Source of the DNA: Thiotrichaceae bacterium
Lineage (GTDB): Bacteria > Pseudomonadota > Gammaproteobacteria > Thiotrichales > Thiotrichaceae
Length of the DNA: 64,000 nucleotides
Direction: 5' to 3'
NCBI GenBank assembly: GCA_026989145.1
Contig: JALSJU010000009.1
Coordinates: 40,154 to 104,153, forward strand
Position numbers and translations under genes: made by a program. Under the pieces are notes generated by a model that was not told the origin of the DNA, did not search any database, and saw only the letters and a program-made list of their open reading frames with translations. This document shows positions 51,458 to 60,362 of this stretch, one piece after another (the stretch's first letter is position 1; each line of letters starts with the position of its first letter).

Positions 51458-51763
51458 TTATCTTTTATCAATTTCTACATCATGATGCCCATCTTTATTA
51501 TTACCTACAGGTAACTTTTCATTCTGTGGCCCATTCTCAGAATTACCAATTTCATGCTTATCACCCGAGTTTCCTTCAGGTAGCTTTTCGAATAGTGGAT
51601 CATTTTCTGAATTTTGGCTAAGTGTATGTTCATGATCTTTATTCATTTCTTTTTTCACATGCGGTACGTCACTATCAGCTAATGCTAGAGGGGCACTGCC
51701 TAGAAATACAGCTAGGATTGTAGTCGTTAATAAAGTGCTAATTTTAGTATTGCGTGTTTTCAT
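51458..51763 (-). CDS. Small secreted hypothetical protein with internal repeat
   Basis: 101 aa; signal peptide ending APLALA; NSENDPLFEKLPEGNSGDKHEIG / NSENGPQNEKLPVGNNKDGHHDV duplication. Confidence 0.65.
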   Translation of the reverse strand: MKTRNTKISTLLTTTILAVFLGSAPLALADSDVPHVKKEMNKDHEHTLSQNSENDPLFEKLPEGNSGDKHEIGNSENGPQNEKLPVGNNKDGHHDVEIDKR

Positions 51764-51831
51764 GTTTAATATCCTTAAGTTATGAAGTTTTAAACGCTTT
51801 TGTTTGCGTTGAAAGAATATTAAGGGAGAGA

Positions 51832-51848
51832 ACTTAGTTGGGAATTAG
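51832..51848 (-). promoter_or_regulatory. Putative CopR-type operator
   Basis: ACTTAG-ttggg-AATTAG. Confidence 0.6.
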
Positions 51849-51863
51849 CTGGACCTTATTTTT

Positions 51864-51927
51864 ACCTGAGTCCGTGATGAATCAATATTTTACGTTCTGT
51901 GCCGAAGTGGAATCACAGATTCAGGTT
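51864..51927. repeat. Family C inverted-repeat element, copy 3 (short)
   Basis: ACCTGAGTCCGTGATGAATCAATATTTTACGTTCTGTGCCGAAGTGGAATCACAGATTCAGGTT; overlaps the 3' end of the sensor kinase gene. Confidence 0.7.
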
Positions 51928-53245
51928 TTACTAAAGGCTGACGATAACAAAATTTAAGCCCTCCTTCGGTTCGATTACTTAGCTCAATGCTACCACCGAG
52001 TATTTGGGCAATCTCTTGGCTAATGGCTAACCCTAGACCGTTGCCGGGTTGATGGCTTTCTTGTACACGATAAAATGGCTGCAAAACTCTTTTTAGCTCA
52101 CCTTCGGGTATACCAATACCATTATCATCAATACAAAAAAGTAAACTTTCAGTGCCATTATTGATCTCTTTGACAAGTGTAATGTCTATACGACTTCCTT
52201 GTGGTGAGTAATGAATGGCGTTATTTATAGCATTATACACAAGCTGCCCTAAACGATCTTGCTGGTCATAGACGACAAGATTTTCATCCTGTTTAATAAT
52301 GCCTAAATCAATATTCGCTTGTTCTGCCAATGGAAAAAGATTTTCTATCGCCTGAAACACTAAGGTGTTAAATACCACTTCTGTTTTAGCCGTACTATCT
52401 TCACTTTGTAGACGGGCTAAGTTTAATAATTGATTCACTAAGGTTCTTAAGCGCAGTAAACTTTTTTGTAAATCTTGTTGGCGTGATTCTCTATCAACCT
52501 GATCGAGCGTTTTATCAAGATTATCAACCTGTAACGATAAGGCTGCAATTGGGGTGCGTAACTCATGCGCGGCATCGGCAATAAATCGACGTTGTTTTTG
52601 TACGGTTTTAGAGACACGTAATAATAAACTATTGATTGAGTTCACAAATGGGCTAATTTCTTCTGGTACTTTTTTTGCATCCAATTTGAATAGCTTGATT
52701 GCCTCTTGTTGCTCTAACTCATCCGTTAGCTTTGCAAGTGATCGAAATTGGCGGTTAATGATATAATTAATCATCAAGAGCATTAAGCCAACCAGAATAA
52801 CGATCGGTAAAAACACACTTAAACTACTGCTTAAAGCAATTTCATCACGTTGTTCCGTTTGTTGTGCAATTGAAAAACGCCGTTTAGATTCTGGCTGACT
52901 CGTAATAAATACGCGCCATTGACTGCCATCCAGTTGCATTGTGTGAAAGCCATTGGGTGTTTCCATCGGTACGATAGGTATGTGCTGCTTTTTACCAAGC
53001 TCATTAATAATTACTGTATTCTTTTTAATATCATGGTGTAAATATTTAGACTCTTTAAGCGAATCTGCTTTAATCAATGCAGCAATTTCAAGCAATGTGT
53101 GGTCTTGTTGCTCACGAGCTTGCTTAAAAACAACCCACCCAGAAATTGCGCCAGCCAATAATACAAAGAGTAAGGCTGTAATAATAATCCAACGATTTAA
53201 TTCACGTTTGAGAGAGTACGTTTTAATCACTTTGTCACCAACCAC
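51890..53245 (-). CDS. Two-component sensor histidine kinase (QseC/CopS-like)
   Basis: RRFIADAAHELRTPIAALSLQ (H-box), QLVYNAINNAIHYSPQGS, DDNGIGIP, GNGLGLAI. Confidence 0.93.
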   Translation of the reverse strand: MVGDKVIKTYSLKRELNRWIIITALLFVLLAGAISGWVVFKQAREQQDHTLLEIAALIKADSLKESKYLHHDIKKNTVIINELGKKQHIPIVPMETPNGFHTMQLDGSQWRVFITSQPESKRRFSIAQQTEQRDEIALSSSLSVFLPIVILVGLMLLMINYIINRQFRSLAKLTDELEQQEAIKLFKLDAKKVPEEISPFVNSINSLLLRVSKTVQKQRRFIADAAHELRTPIAALSLQVDNLDKTLDQVDRESRQQDLQKSLLRLRTLVNQLLNLARLQSEDSTAKTEVVFNTLVFQAIENLFPLAEQANIDLGIIKQDENLVVYDQQDRLGQLVYNAINNAIHYSPQGSRIDITLVKEINNGTESLLFCIDDNGIGIPEGELKRVLQPFYRVQESHQPGNGLGLAISQEIAQILGGSIELSNRTEGGLKFCYRQPLVKPESVIPLRHRT

Positions 53246-53883
53246 CCCATGCCTCTAACATTTTTGATAGCGGCTTTACCGAGCTTTTTGCGTAAGCCGT
53301 GAATAATAAACTCGACTGCATTGCTAGCAACTTCTTCATTCCAACCATACAGCGCATCTTCTAAGCTTTGTTTTGAAAGTATCGCGCCAGGATTTGCCAT
53401 TAAGGCATGCAATAAAGCGTATTCTTTTGCCGAGAGTGAAAAAACTTCGTCAGCCACTTCAACCTCTTTGGTTGTTGTATTAAGTTGCAGCAAAGCGCTT
53501 TTCAGTACGGGGTCTGCTGCGCCCTGATTACGCCTAACGACGGCACGAATTCGTGCATGCAGTTCATCAATTGAAAACGGTTTTACTAGGTAATCATCTG
53601 CGCCTAAGTCAAGACCTTTGATACGGTCTTCAATAGAGTCTCGCGCTGTTAAAATAATAACAGGCATAATTTTCTTGGCTTTTCGCATGGTCTCTAAAAC
53701 TTCTAAACCATCCTTAATGGGAAGCCCTAAATCTAGAAGCACTAATGAATAGGCTTCTAGATAGAGTGATGAAAGCGCTGACTCACCATCACGCACCCAA
53801 TCGACCGCATGACCATCATCTTTTAAAGCGCGCTCTACCGCGTAACCTATCAATTCATCATCTTCTACTAATAAAATACGCAT
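53227..53883 (-). CDS. OmpR-family response regulator (CopR-like)
   Basis: RILLVEDDELIGYAVERALK, LVLLDLGLPIKDGL, winged-helix C-terminus VEFIIHGLRKKLGKAAIKNVRGMGWLV. Confidence 0.95.
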   Translation of the reverse strand: MRILLVEDDELIGYAVERALKDDGHAVDWVRDGESALSSLYLEAYSLVLLDLGLPIKDGLEVLETMRKAKKIMPVIILTARDSIEDRIKGLDLGADDYLVKPFSIDELHARIRAVVRRNQGAADPVLKSALLQLNTTTKEVEVADEVFSLSAKEYALLHALMANPGAILSKQSLEDALYGWNEEVASNAVEFIIHGLRKKLGKAAIKNVRGMGWLVTK

Positions 53884-53884
53884 A

Positions 53885-54382
53885 TTATTTCAAGTTTCTC
53901 TGCGCCCACATCGCGTAGGTTTTATCAGGCCAAAGGCTAGAAATAAAGGCAATGACGGCTTCTTTCTCTTTATCCGTTAATTTATCTTTAAAGGCTGGCA
54001 TGGTTCCACCTAATGGAATTCCCCCATTATTAACGGTGCGTAATAATAGTTCTTTAGAGTGGTGCCATGCATGCGCCGTACCATTCAGTGGCGGTGCTGG
54101 AAAATTGCCATTTGCATCTGCTTTCTTCCACTCTTTGACTAAACCTTGTCCCTTATCACCATGACAGCTCGCACAGTTGTCTTTAAAAACCTGTTTTCCT
54201 GTTATTTCTTGAGTCGTGGTGTACCAACGCGTTGTCTTAGATTGCGCGCTAGTTTTAACACTTTTTTCTACATGTGAAGCAGTTTCCACGATTTTTACGG
54301 TTTTTCCTTCATCCGAATCTGCACTACCGCAGGCACTTAGAAGCACACTACTAAAACTTAGCATTATTAATTGTTTTACCAT
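53885..54382 (-). CDS. Cytochrome c-family lipoprotein
   Basis: Lipobox LLSACGS; heme motif CASCH; GGTMPAFKDKLTDKEKEAVIAFI. Confidence 0.9.
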   Translation of the reverse strand: MVKQLIMLSFSSVLLSACGSADSDEGKTVKIVETASHVEKSVKTSAQSKTTRWYTTTQEITGKQVFKDNCASCHGDKGQGLVKEWKKADANGNFPAPPLNGTAHAWHHSKELLLRTVNNGGIPLGGTMPAFKDKLTDKEKEAVIAFISSLWPDKTYAMWAQRNLK

Positions 54383-54429
54383 CTTTATCCTCCTACTATT
54401 TCAATAGTGCAAGCTCGGTACAGTAATGC

Positions 54430-55848
54430 TTACACGACAACAAATTGCCCCATCATGCCTCGATCTTCATGCTCTAAGAAATGACAGTGGTACATATAAG
54501 GAACCGTCGCATTGGTGTAATCAATCATTTTAATCAGAAGTTTGACTGTTCCATTGGCAGGCACAAATACAACATCTTTATAACCTTTTTCATTTTCAGC
54601 TACGTTTGATGTACTTCCATCTCGCTCTATCAACCTAAAATGAGTAGCATGAATGTGAAAATTATGATCCATCCCCATATTATTTTTCACTTCCCATATT
54701 TCTGTTTGACCCAGAGGTACTCGTTCATCGATACGCTTCATATCCATGCTTTTACCATTAATTTGAAAGCTTCCTCTACGCCCAGAAAACACAAAAGAAC
54801 GCGTACGAACGGCTGATGCGACATTTATTGGATCTAACGTGGTAAGTTTATTGGCTAACGTCGTAACTTGGGTAGCTGATTTACTGACATTAATAGTCAT
54901 AAACGTTTTGCTATGCCGATAATCTTTGAATTCAAGTCTTTGGTTTAAATCACCGGAAAGGTCGATGACTATTTCAGCACGTTCAGCGGGCGATAACCTG
55001 AGACGTGAGATTGAAACGGGTGCTTCTAAAAAGCCATTGTCCGTTGCTATTTGTTTGAATTTTCGACCATCAGAAAAACCTAACTCATAAACCGATGAGT
55101 TTGAGCCGTTTAATATACGAAAACGAATTTGCTTAGCTTCAACATCCAAGGTCGGTTCAATAGCACCATTTGCAATAAAGGTATCGCCTGTGTAGCCATG
55201 CATAATTTCACGCATACTTGGACTATAGTCAATTTGTCCATTTGCAAAATATCGATCCTGTAACACTAAAGGAATATCATCAACACCATAGCGTTTTGGT
55301 AAATCTAAAGCCTTGCTCTCATCATCTTCAACAATAATGAGACCGGCTAACCCTTGGTAAACTTGTTCTGCTGTTTTTTCCATCGTGTGAGGGTGATACC
55401 AATTTGTACAGGCTTTTTGATTCACCGTATATTGTGGAGACCAAGCCTGATTAGGTGCAATCGCTTGATGTGCCGTACCATCCATCGTCGGTGGCACATG
55501 CATTCCATGCCCATGCATCGTGATAGTTTCTTTTAAGTTATTTTTATAATTAATTGACACGCGATCACCCTGTTGCAGTAATAATGTAGGGCCTAAATAG
55601 GAGCTATCATTAATTGCAAAGGTATCAGTGAGTTTACCTTCAAAAAAAGTGTGTTTAGCTTCTTTTATGTCAAGGTCGTAATGTTGTATGCCATTTTTCA
55701 TCGTAGGTTTTAAAAGTTTTGGTATCGGTAAGGCCAACGTTTTCACCGCGGGATTTGTTGAGTTCCTTGAGGAACTATTCCCCCCACAACCCGTAACAAA
55801 CAATAACGATGTGACTGAACTAAAAACTAAAAATTCTCTTCTATGCAT
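54430..55848 (-). CDS. Multicopper oxidase (CueO-like), Tat-type lipoprotein signal
   Basis: HRREFLVFSS...FVTGC; MHGHGMH, NWYHPHT, HNFHIHATHF, YHCHFLEHEDRGMM. Confidence 0.93.
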   Translation of the reverse strand: MHRREFLVFSSVTSLLFVTGCGGNSSSRNSTNPAVKTLALPIPKLLKPTMKNGIQHYDLDIKEAKHTFFEGKLTDTFAINDSSYLGPTLLLQQGDRVSINYKNNLKETITMHGHGMHVPPTMDGTAHQAIAPNQAWSPQYTVNQKACTNWYHPHTMEKTAEQVYQGLAGLIIVEDDESKALDLPKRYGVDDIPLVLQDRYFANGQIDYSPSMREIMHGYTGDTFIANGAIEPTLDVEAKQIRFRILNGSNSSVYELGFSDGRKFKQIATDNGFLEAPVSISRLRLSPAERAEIVIDLSGDLNQRLEFKDYRHSKTFMTINVSKSATQVTTLANKLTTLDPINVASAVRTRSFVFSGRRGSFQINGKSMDMKRIDERVPLGQTEIWEVKNNMGMDHNFHIHATHFRLIERDGSTSNVAENEKGYKDVVFVPANGTVKLLIKMIDYTNATVPYMYHCHFLEHEDRGMMGQFVVV

Positions 55849-55901
55849 TCTTTTTTCCTAAATAACATTTAAAATTTGTATTCTTAATTTGCAAGCCTGA
55901 A

Positions 55902-55918
55902 ACCTAGATAATATTTAG
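55902..55918 (-). promoter_or_regulatory. Degenerate putative CopR-type operator upstream of the multicopper oxidase
   Basis: ACCTAG-ataat-ATTTAG, same 11-bp period, 54 bp upstream of the ATG. Confidence 0.35.
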
Positions 55919-55927
55919 ACTACAACC

Positions 55928-57421
55928 TTAAACTACGACGAACTGCCCCATCATACCTTGATCTTCATGCTCTAAAATATGGCAGTGATACATGTATGGA
56001 ATTTTAGCGTCTGAGTATTCGGGAAATTTCATAATAATTCGTACCGCTTCACCAGGTGGCACTAATACCACATCTTTAAGGCCAGATTCACTGGGGTGTG
56101 GGCGCTTGCCGTTACGATCTAAAATTCGAAATTGCACATTATGTACATGGAACGGATGCGCCATCATAGAGCTATTGGAGACCTCCCATACCTCAGTGGA
56201 GTTTGCTTTAACTTGAAAATCAATACGCTTGATATCCATGCTTTTACCATTAATGCGGAACATGCCGCCACGATTTCCACCTCCCATGCGATTCATCATT
56301 CCACCCATCATGCCACCCATGCCCATTTCCAAAGAGAAACTGCGCGTTGTGGTCACCACTTTTGGGTTGAGGTCGATCTTACTATTACGCAATACATTCG
56401 GTATTTTACGCGTTGAAGTTTGGGCTTGGCGTGCATCAATCTTCATAATCGTTAATGTTTTGTTATTCATTTGCATCATCGGCATCATGCCGCCATTAGC
56501 ACTCGGTATACTTTGTAGTATTACTTCTTTCTTATCGGATAAATCGATAAGAATCTCCACCCGTTCTGCCGCTGCTAAACGTACTTTATTGGTTTGAAAA
56601 GGCTTATGTAAAAAGCCACAATCACTAGCAATCACGTGAAACGGACGACCATCACTAAAGGCAAAGTTATAGGTACGGGCATTGGAGCCATTGTGTAACC
56701 GCAAACGTATCAAACTTTCCTTTGCAACTAATGTTGGCGTTACAACCCCATTGACTAATACGATAGAACCTTGCATTCCCATCATTCGATCCGGCATAGA
56801 ACTCATATAACTGAGCGTTGCATCTTGATTAAAGCGACGATCTTGAATGATGCAAGGAATATCATCAACTCCGTAATCATTAGGTAAACCGAGCTTATCA
56901 CTGCCTTCATCATCAATAATAAACATGCCTGCTAAACCATGATAAACCTGCGGGCCTGTTTTGTGCATGGCGTGTGAGTGATACCAGAGGGTGGCTGCTT
57001 CTTGACGGATTTTAAATCTTGAAAGCCATGTTTGTTTGGGTTGAATGGTTTGATGCGGGCCACCATCCATATTTGCCGGTAACGTCATACCGTGCCAGTG
57101 CAAAGTAGTGACTTCATTCAAACCATTATTTACCTGAATATTAACCGTATCCCCACGTTTAGCACGTAGCACAGGCCCAAGGTAACTTTGATTGATGCCA
57201 ATGGTTGGTGTATCAAGCCCTTGAAAAAAGGATGTTTTGCCCGCTTGAACAGCCAGCTTAAAAGTTACATTATTACCATTCCTAACCCCTCTATCTAAGG
57301 CAGGGACAACAAACGTGTTGAGGCTAACCGCTGTATTTTTAGCCAATAACGGTGTTGCCAAAGGCGCTAAAAGCCCTGTGACACTTAATGATTTTATAAA
57401 ATTTCTACGTGACTGTTTCAT
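55928..57421 (-). CDS. Multicopper oxidase (CueO-like), Tat signal
   Basis: QSRRNFIKSLSVTGL; LHWHGM, LWYHSHA, HPFHVHNVQF, YHCHILEHEDQGMM; Met-rich GMGGMMGGMMNRMGGG. Confidence 0.94.
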   Translation of the reverse strand: MKQSRRNFIKSLSVTGLLAPLATPLLAKNTAVSLNTFVVPALDRGVRNGNNVTFKLAVQAGKTSFFQGLDTPTIGINQSYLGPVLRAKRGDTVNIQVNNGLNEVTTLHWHGMTLPANMDGGPHQTIQPKQTWLSRFKIRQEAATLWYHSHAMHKTGPQVYHGLAGMFIIDDEGSDKLGLPNDYGVDDIPCIIQDRRFNQDATLSYMSSMPDRMMGMQGSIVLVNGVVTPTLVAKESLIRLRLHNGSNARTYNFAFSDGRPFHVIASDCGFLHKPFQTNKVRLAAAERVEILIDLSDKKEVILQSIPSANGGMMPMMQMNNKTLTIMKIDARQAQTSTRKIPNVLRNSKIDLNPKVVTTTRSFSLEMGMGGMMGGMMNRMGGGNRGGMFRINGKSMDIKRIDFQVKANSTEVWEVSNSSMMAHPFHVHNVQFRILDRNGKRPHPSESGLKDVVLVPPGEAVRIIMKFPEYSDAKIPYMYHCHILEHEDQGMMGQFVVV

Positions 57422-57437
57422 AATATGATTCCAAAAA

Positions 57438-57468
57438 GGCTGGCTGAAACAATGTAAATTTCAGCCAG
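57438..57468. repeat. Inverted repeat/hairpin between copB and the multicopper oxidase gene
   Basis: GCTGGCTGAAA-caatgtaaa-TTTCAGCCAGC. Confidence 0.65.
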
Positions 57469-57514
57469 CAATATAAACGACTCGCAACGTTTATTTATTA
57501 CGCTTAGCGCCTAT

Positions 57515-58249
57515 TTAATACCAAGCACGAATTCCTAATACAACGCTACTCTCACTGGTGTCTTCACCTGCATCTTTAGCAAGATCAGCTGTACTGCCCA
57601 ATTTTTTAGCCCAGTTTACGCCAATGTAGGGCGCAAATTCACGTTTGATTTCATAGCGTAATCTTATCCCAGCTTCTACATCAGCAAGCCCAGAAGCGAC
57701 ACCCATTGGCTTATCATCTTTAGCATAAGCATTAAGCTCAACCTCGGGGGACAGTACTAATTTCTGGGTTAGCATCATTTCGTATTCAAAAGCAGCATTA
57801 AGCTTAACTTGACCCTTTTTACTAAACGACAACGAAGCATCCGTTTCAAAATAATAAGGCGCTAACCCTTGTATGCCCAAAGTCAGGTAGTTTCGTTTTG
57901 CATCTGCGGTTGTATCATGTCGTATTCCTGCCTGTATATCCCAAAAAGGATCTAACGCACGGCTATATAAAAATTGTGTTTCAGTCCCCTCAATCTTACC
58001 TGCAACCTGCTCACCCGATGATTTTAACCAGAATTTATTAAGGTCTTGACCTATCCAAAGCCCGCTCTCCCAGGCCATTGTGGTATCACCATCGACACGC
58101 CCTAATTCAAATTTATCTAGCATTAGTTTTGTTTCAACGGGGTCATCTTCCATTCTTGCGAAAGCCGAGTTACTGAGTAAACTTACGCTGCTAATCAATG
58201 TTACCGATAATATTGCCTTTTTGATTAGCTGTTTTGTTGTTTGTTTCAT
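57515..58249 (-). CDS. copB: Copper resistance protein B
   Basis: ELGRVDGDTTMAWESGLWIGQDLNKFWLKSSGEQVAGKIEGTETQFLYSRALDPFWDIQAGIRHD; start placed at internal Met 58249. Confidence 0.93.
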   Translation of the reverse strand: MKQTTKQLIKKAILSVTLISSVSLLSNSAFARMEDDPVETKLMLDKFELGRVDGDTTMAWESGLWIGQDLNKFWLKSSGEQVAGKIEGTETQFLYSRALDPFWDIQAGIRHDTTADAKRNYLTLGIQGLAPYYFETDASLSFSKKGQVKLNAAFEYEMMLTQKLVLSPEVELNAYAKDDKPMGVASGLADVEAGIRLRYEIKREFAPYIGVNWAKKLGSTADLAKDAGEDTSESSVVLGIRAWY

Positions 58250-58259
58250 TATTATTCTC

Positions 58260-60350
58260 CTAAACCACTTTAACTTCACGGAACATGCCGAGCATGTGAT
58301 ACAACAAATGGCAATGGTATGCCCAGCGACCTCGAGCATCTGCTGTTACCAAATACGAAACTTTAGATCCTGGTTGTACAATAACAGTATGCTTTCTAGG
58401 CAAATAATTATCATCGCCTGTTTCAAGTTCACTCCATAGTCCGTGTAAATGCATTGGGTGACTCATCATGGTGTCATTGACCAAAGTAATGCGAACTCGC
58501 TCACCAAATTTAAGTTCAATTGGCTTGGCATCAGCATATTTAACCCCATTAATTGACCACATATAACGTGACATATTACCGGTTAGGTGAAGTTCAATTT
58601 CTCGACTGGGTTTGCGTTTATCTTTCGTTGGGTATAGGTTTTTTATGTCAGCATAGGTAAGTACTTTTCGACTATTTTTACGCAACCCAATACCCGGATC
58701 ACTAATCCCTAAGCGTGGTGCTTCTGCACGCATATCTACATGCGGGCCGTACTCAGTTGCGGCATGTTTGACACGTTTGGCGCTACTCTTATCCATGCCA
58801 TCCATACCGCCCATGTCCATACCAGAATGGTCCATGCCGTTCATTGGGCTAGACATTTTCATTTTAGAATGATCCATGCCTGCCATATTTTTAGATTTAT
58901 CTTTACAAGCTGCCATTGAGGCATGCATAGGATCAGAACAATCCATGCCTCCTGCCATATTTCCCATCTTCATTTTACTATGATCCATCTTTGACATGTC
59001 CCCCATTTTCATTTTGGAGTGATCCATACCTGCCATTTTTGGTTTATCTTTATTTTTACAGGCCGCCATTGAGGCATGCATCGGATCAGAACAATCCATT
59101 CCACCTGCCATATTTCCCATCTGCATTTTGCTATGATCCATCTTTTTACTGCCCCCCCCCATATCCATGCCTGAATGATCCATACCGCTCATATTGCTCA
59201 TATCCATTCCCATATCCATATGTGTTAAATCAGGCACAGGATCAACCTTTGGTACAGCGGCAGTCATCGTTTCATTGGGCGCTAATGTGCCACGCGCATA
59301 ACCAGACCGCCCTAACGATTGAGCAAAAATGGTATAAGCTTGGGACCCATCAGGTTCTACAATTACATCATAGTTTTCTGCTACACCGATGCGAAACTCA
59401 TCCACTGAAACAGGCTGAATATATTGCCCATCACTGGCAACCACGGTCATTTTTAAGCCGGGAATTCGTACATCAAAGAAGCTCATTGCCGAGGTATTAA
59501 CAAAACGTAACAAGACTTTTTCACCTGCTTTAAATACTCCACGCCAGCCTTTTCGAGGTGTACTGTTATTCATTAAGTAGGTATAGGTATAACCTGTCAC
59601 ATCGGATAAATCACGTTGACTCATGCGCATTTCATTCCACATTTTGCGCTTACCGAAAGTCTTACTTAAACCATCTTTCTTTATATCTTTTAGCAGGTCA
59701 CCCACCGTGCGCTCGTTAAAATTATAATAATGGCTCAACTTTTTTAATTTCCCGTAGACTCGCTTTGGATCTTCGTCTGTCCAGTCCGCTAACGATACGA
59801 CATACTCACGGTCAAATTTATAAGGGTAAGCATCTTTCGGTTCAATCACTATTACGCCGTGCATGCCCGTTTGCTCTTGAAAACCCGAATGACTGTGATA
59901 CCAATAAGTACCACTTTGATTCACTTTAAAGCGGTAAGTAAAGGTTTCGCCCGGCTTGATGCCATCAAATGAAAGCCCAGGTACACCATCCATTCGGTAA
60001 TCTAGAATCATTCCATGCCAATGAATAGAGCTTACTTCAGACAAGTTGTTGGTTACGTTTAAAGTAACCGTTTCACCCTCTTTCCAACGTAAGGTTGGCC
60101 CTGGAACCGTGCCATTAATGGCTGTTGCAACACGTGTTTTACCGGTAAAGTTGACCCGTTGCTCATCAATTGTTAGGTTAAAAACCTTACCTGTTAGCTC
60201 GGCTTCATGATTAGCTTTAAGTGCTTTAGTTGATTGAGATGATAGGCTTTGTGTTGTAGAACAACCTGTTAAGCCTAGCCCTGCAACTGCTCCACCGACC
60301 GCAAGCCCTTTAACAAAACGACGGCGTTTATTATCTAAGTTTGTTATCAT
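58260..60350 (-). CDS. copA: Copper resistance system multicopper oxidase CopA
   Basis: NKRRRFVKGLAVGG Tat signal and LTGC lipobox; IHWHGMILDYRMDGVPGLSFDGI; Met-rich MDHSKMxMG region; HPMHLHG, YHCHLLYHMLGMFREVKV. Confidence 0.96.
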   Translation of the reverse strand: MITNLDNKRRRFVKGLAVGGAVAGLGLTGCSTTQSLSSQSTKALKANHEAELTGKVFNLTIDEQRVNFTGKTRVATAINGTVPGPTLRWKEGETVTLNVTNNLSEVSSIHWHGMILDYRMDGVPGLSFDGIKPGETFTYRFKVNQSGTYWYHSHSGFQEQTGMHGVIVIEPKDAYPYKFDREYVVSLADWTDEDPKRVYGKLKKLSHYYNFNERTVGDLLKDIKKDGLSKTFGKRKMWNEMRMSQRDLSDVTGYTYTYLMNNSTPRKGWRGVFKAGEKVLLRFVNTSAMSFFDVRIPGLKMTVVASDGQYIQPVSVDEFRIGVAENYDVIVEPDGSQAYTIFAQSLGRSGYARGTLAPNETMTAAVPKVDPVPDLTHMDMGMDMSNMSGMDHSGMDMGGGSKKMDHSKMQMGNMAGGMDCSDPMHASMAACKNKDKPKMAGMDHSKMKMGDMSKMDHSKMKMGNMAGGMDCSDPMHASMAACKDKSKNMAGMDHSKMKMSSPMNGMDHSGMDMGGMDGMDKSSAKRVKHAATEYGPHVDMRAEAPRLGISDPGIGLRKNSRKVLTYADIKNLYPTKDKRKPSREIELHLTGNMSRYMWSINGVKYADAKPIELKFGERVRITLVNDTMMSHPMHLHGLWSELETGDDNYLPRKHTVIVQPGSKVSYLVTADARGRWAYHCHLLYHMLGMFREVKVV
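58790..59225 (-). repeat. Met/His-rich tandem duplication inside copA
   Basis: MDHSKMxMGNMAGGMDCSDPMHASMAACKxK...MAGMDHSKMKM present twice in tandem. Confidence 0.85.
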
Positions 60351-60362
60351 TTTTATTTTCTC

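Noticed and set aside
57502-57518. GCTTAG-cgcct-ATTTAA resembling the copper operator
   Set aside because: Only weakly similar and overlaps the copB stop; probably chance in AT-rich sequence
58991-59500. 169-aa plus-strand ORF rich in Pro/Tyr/Phe
   Set aside because: Antisense to the Met-rich part of copA; composition is the complement of Met/Gly/His codons
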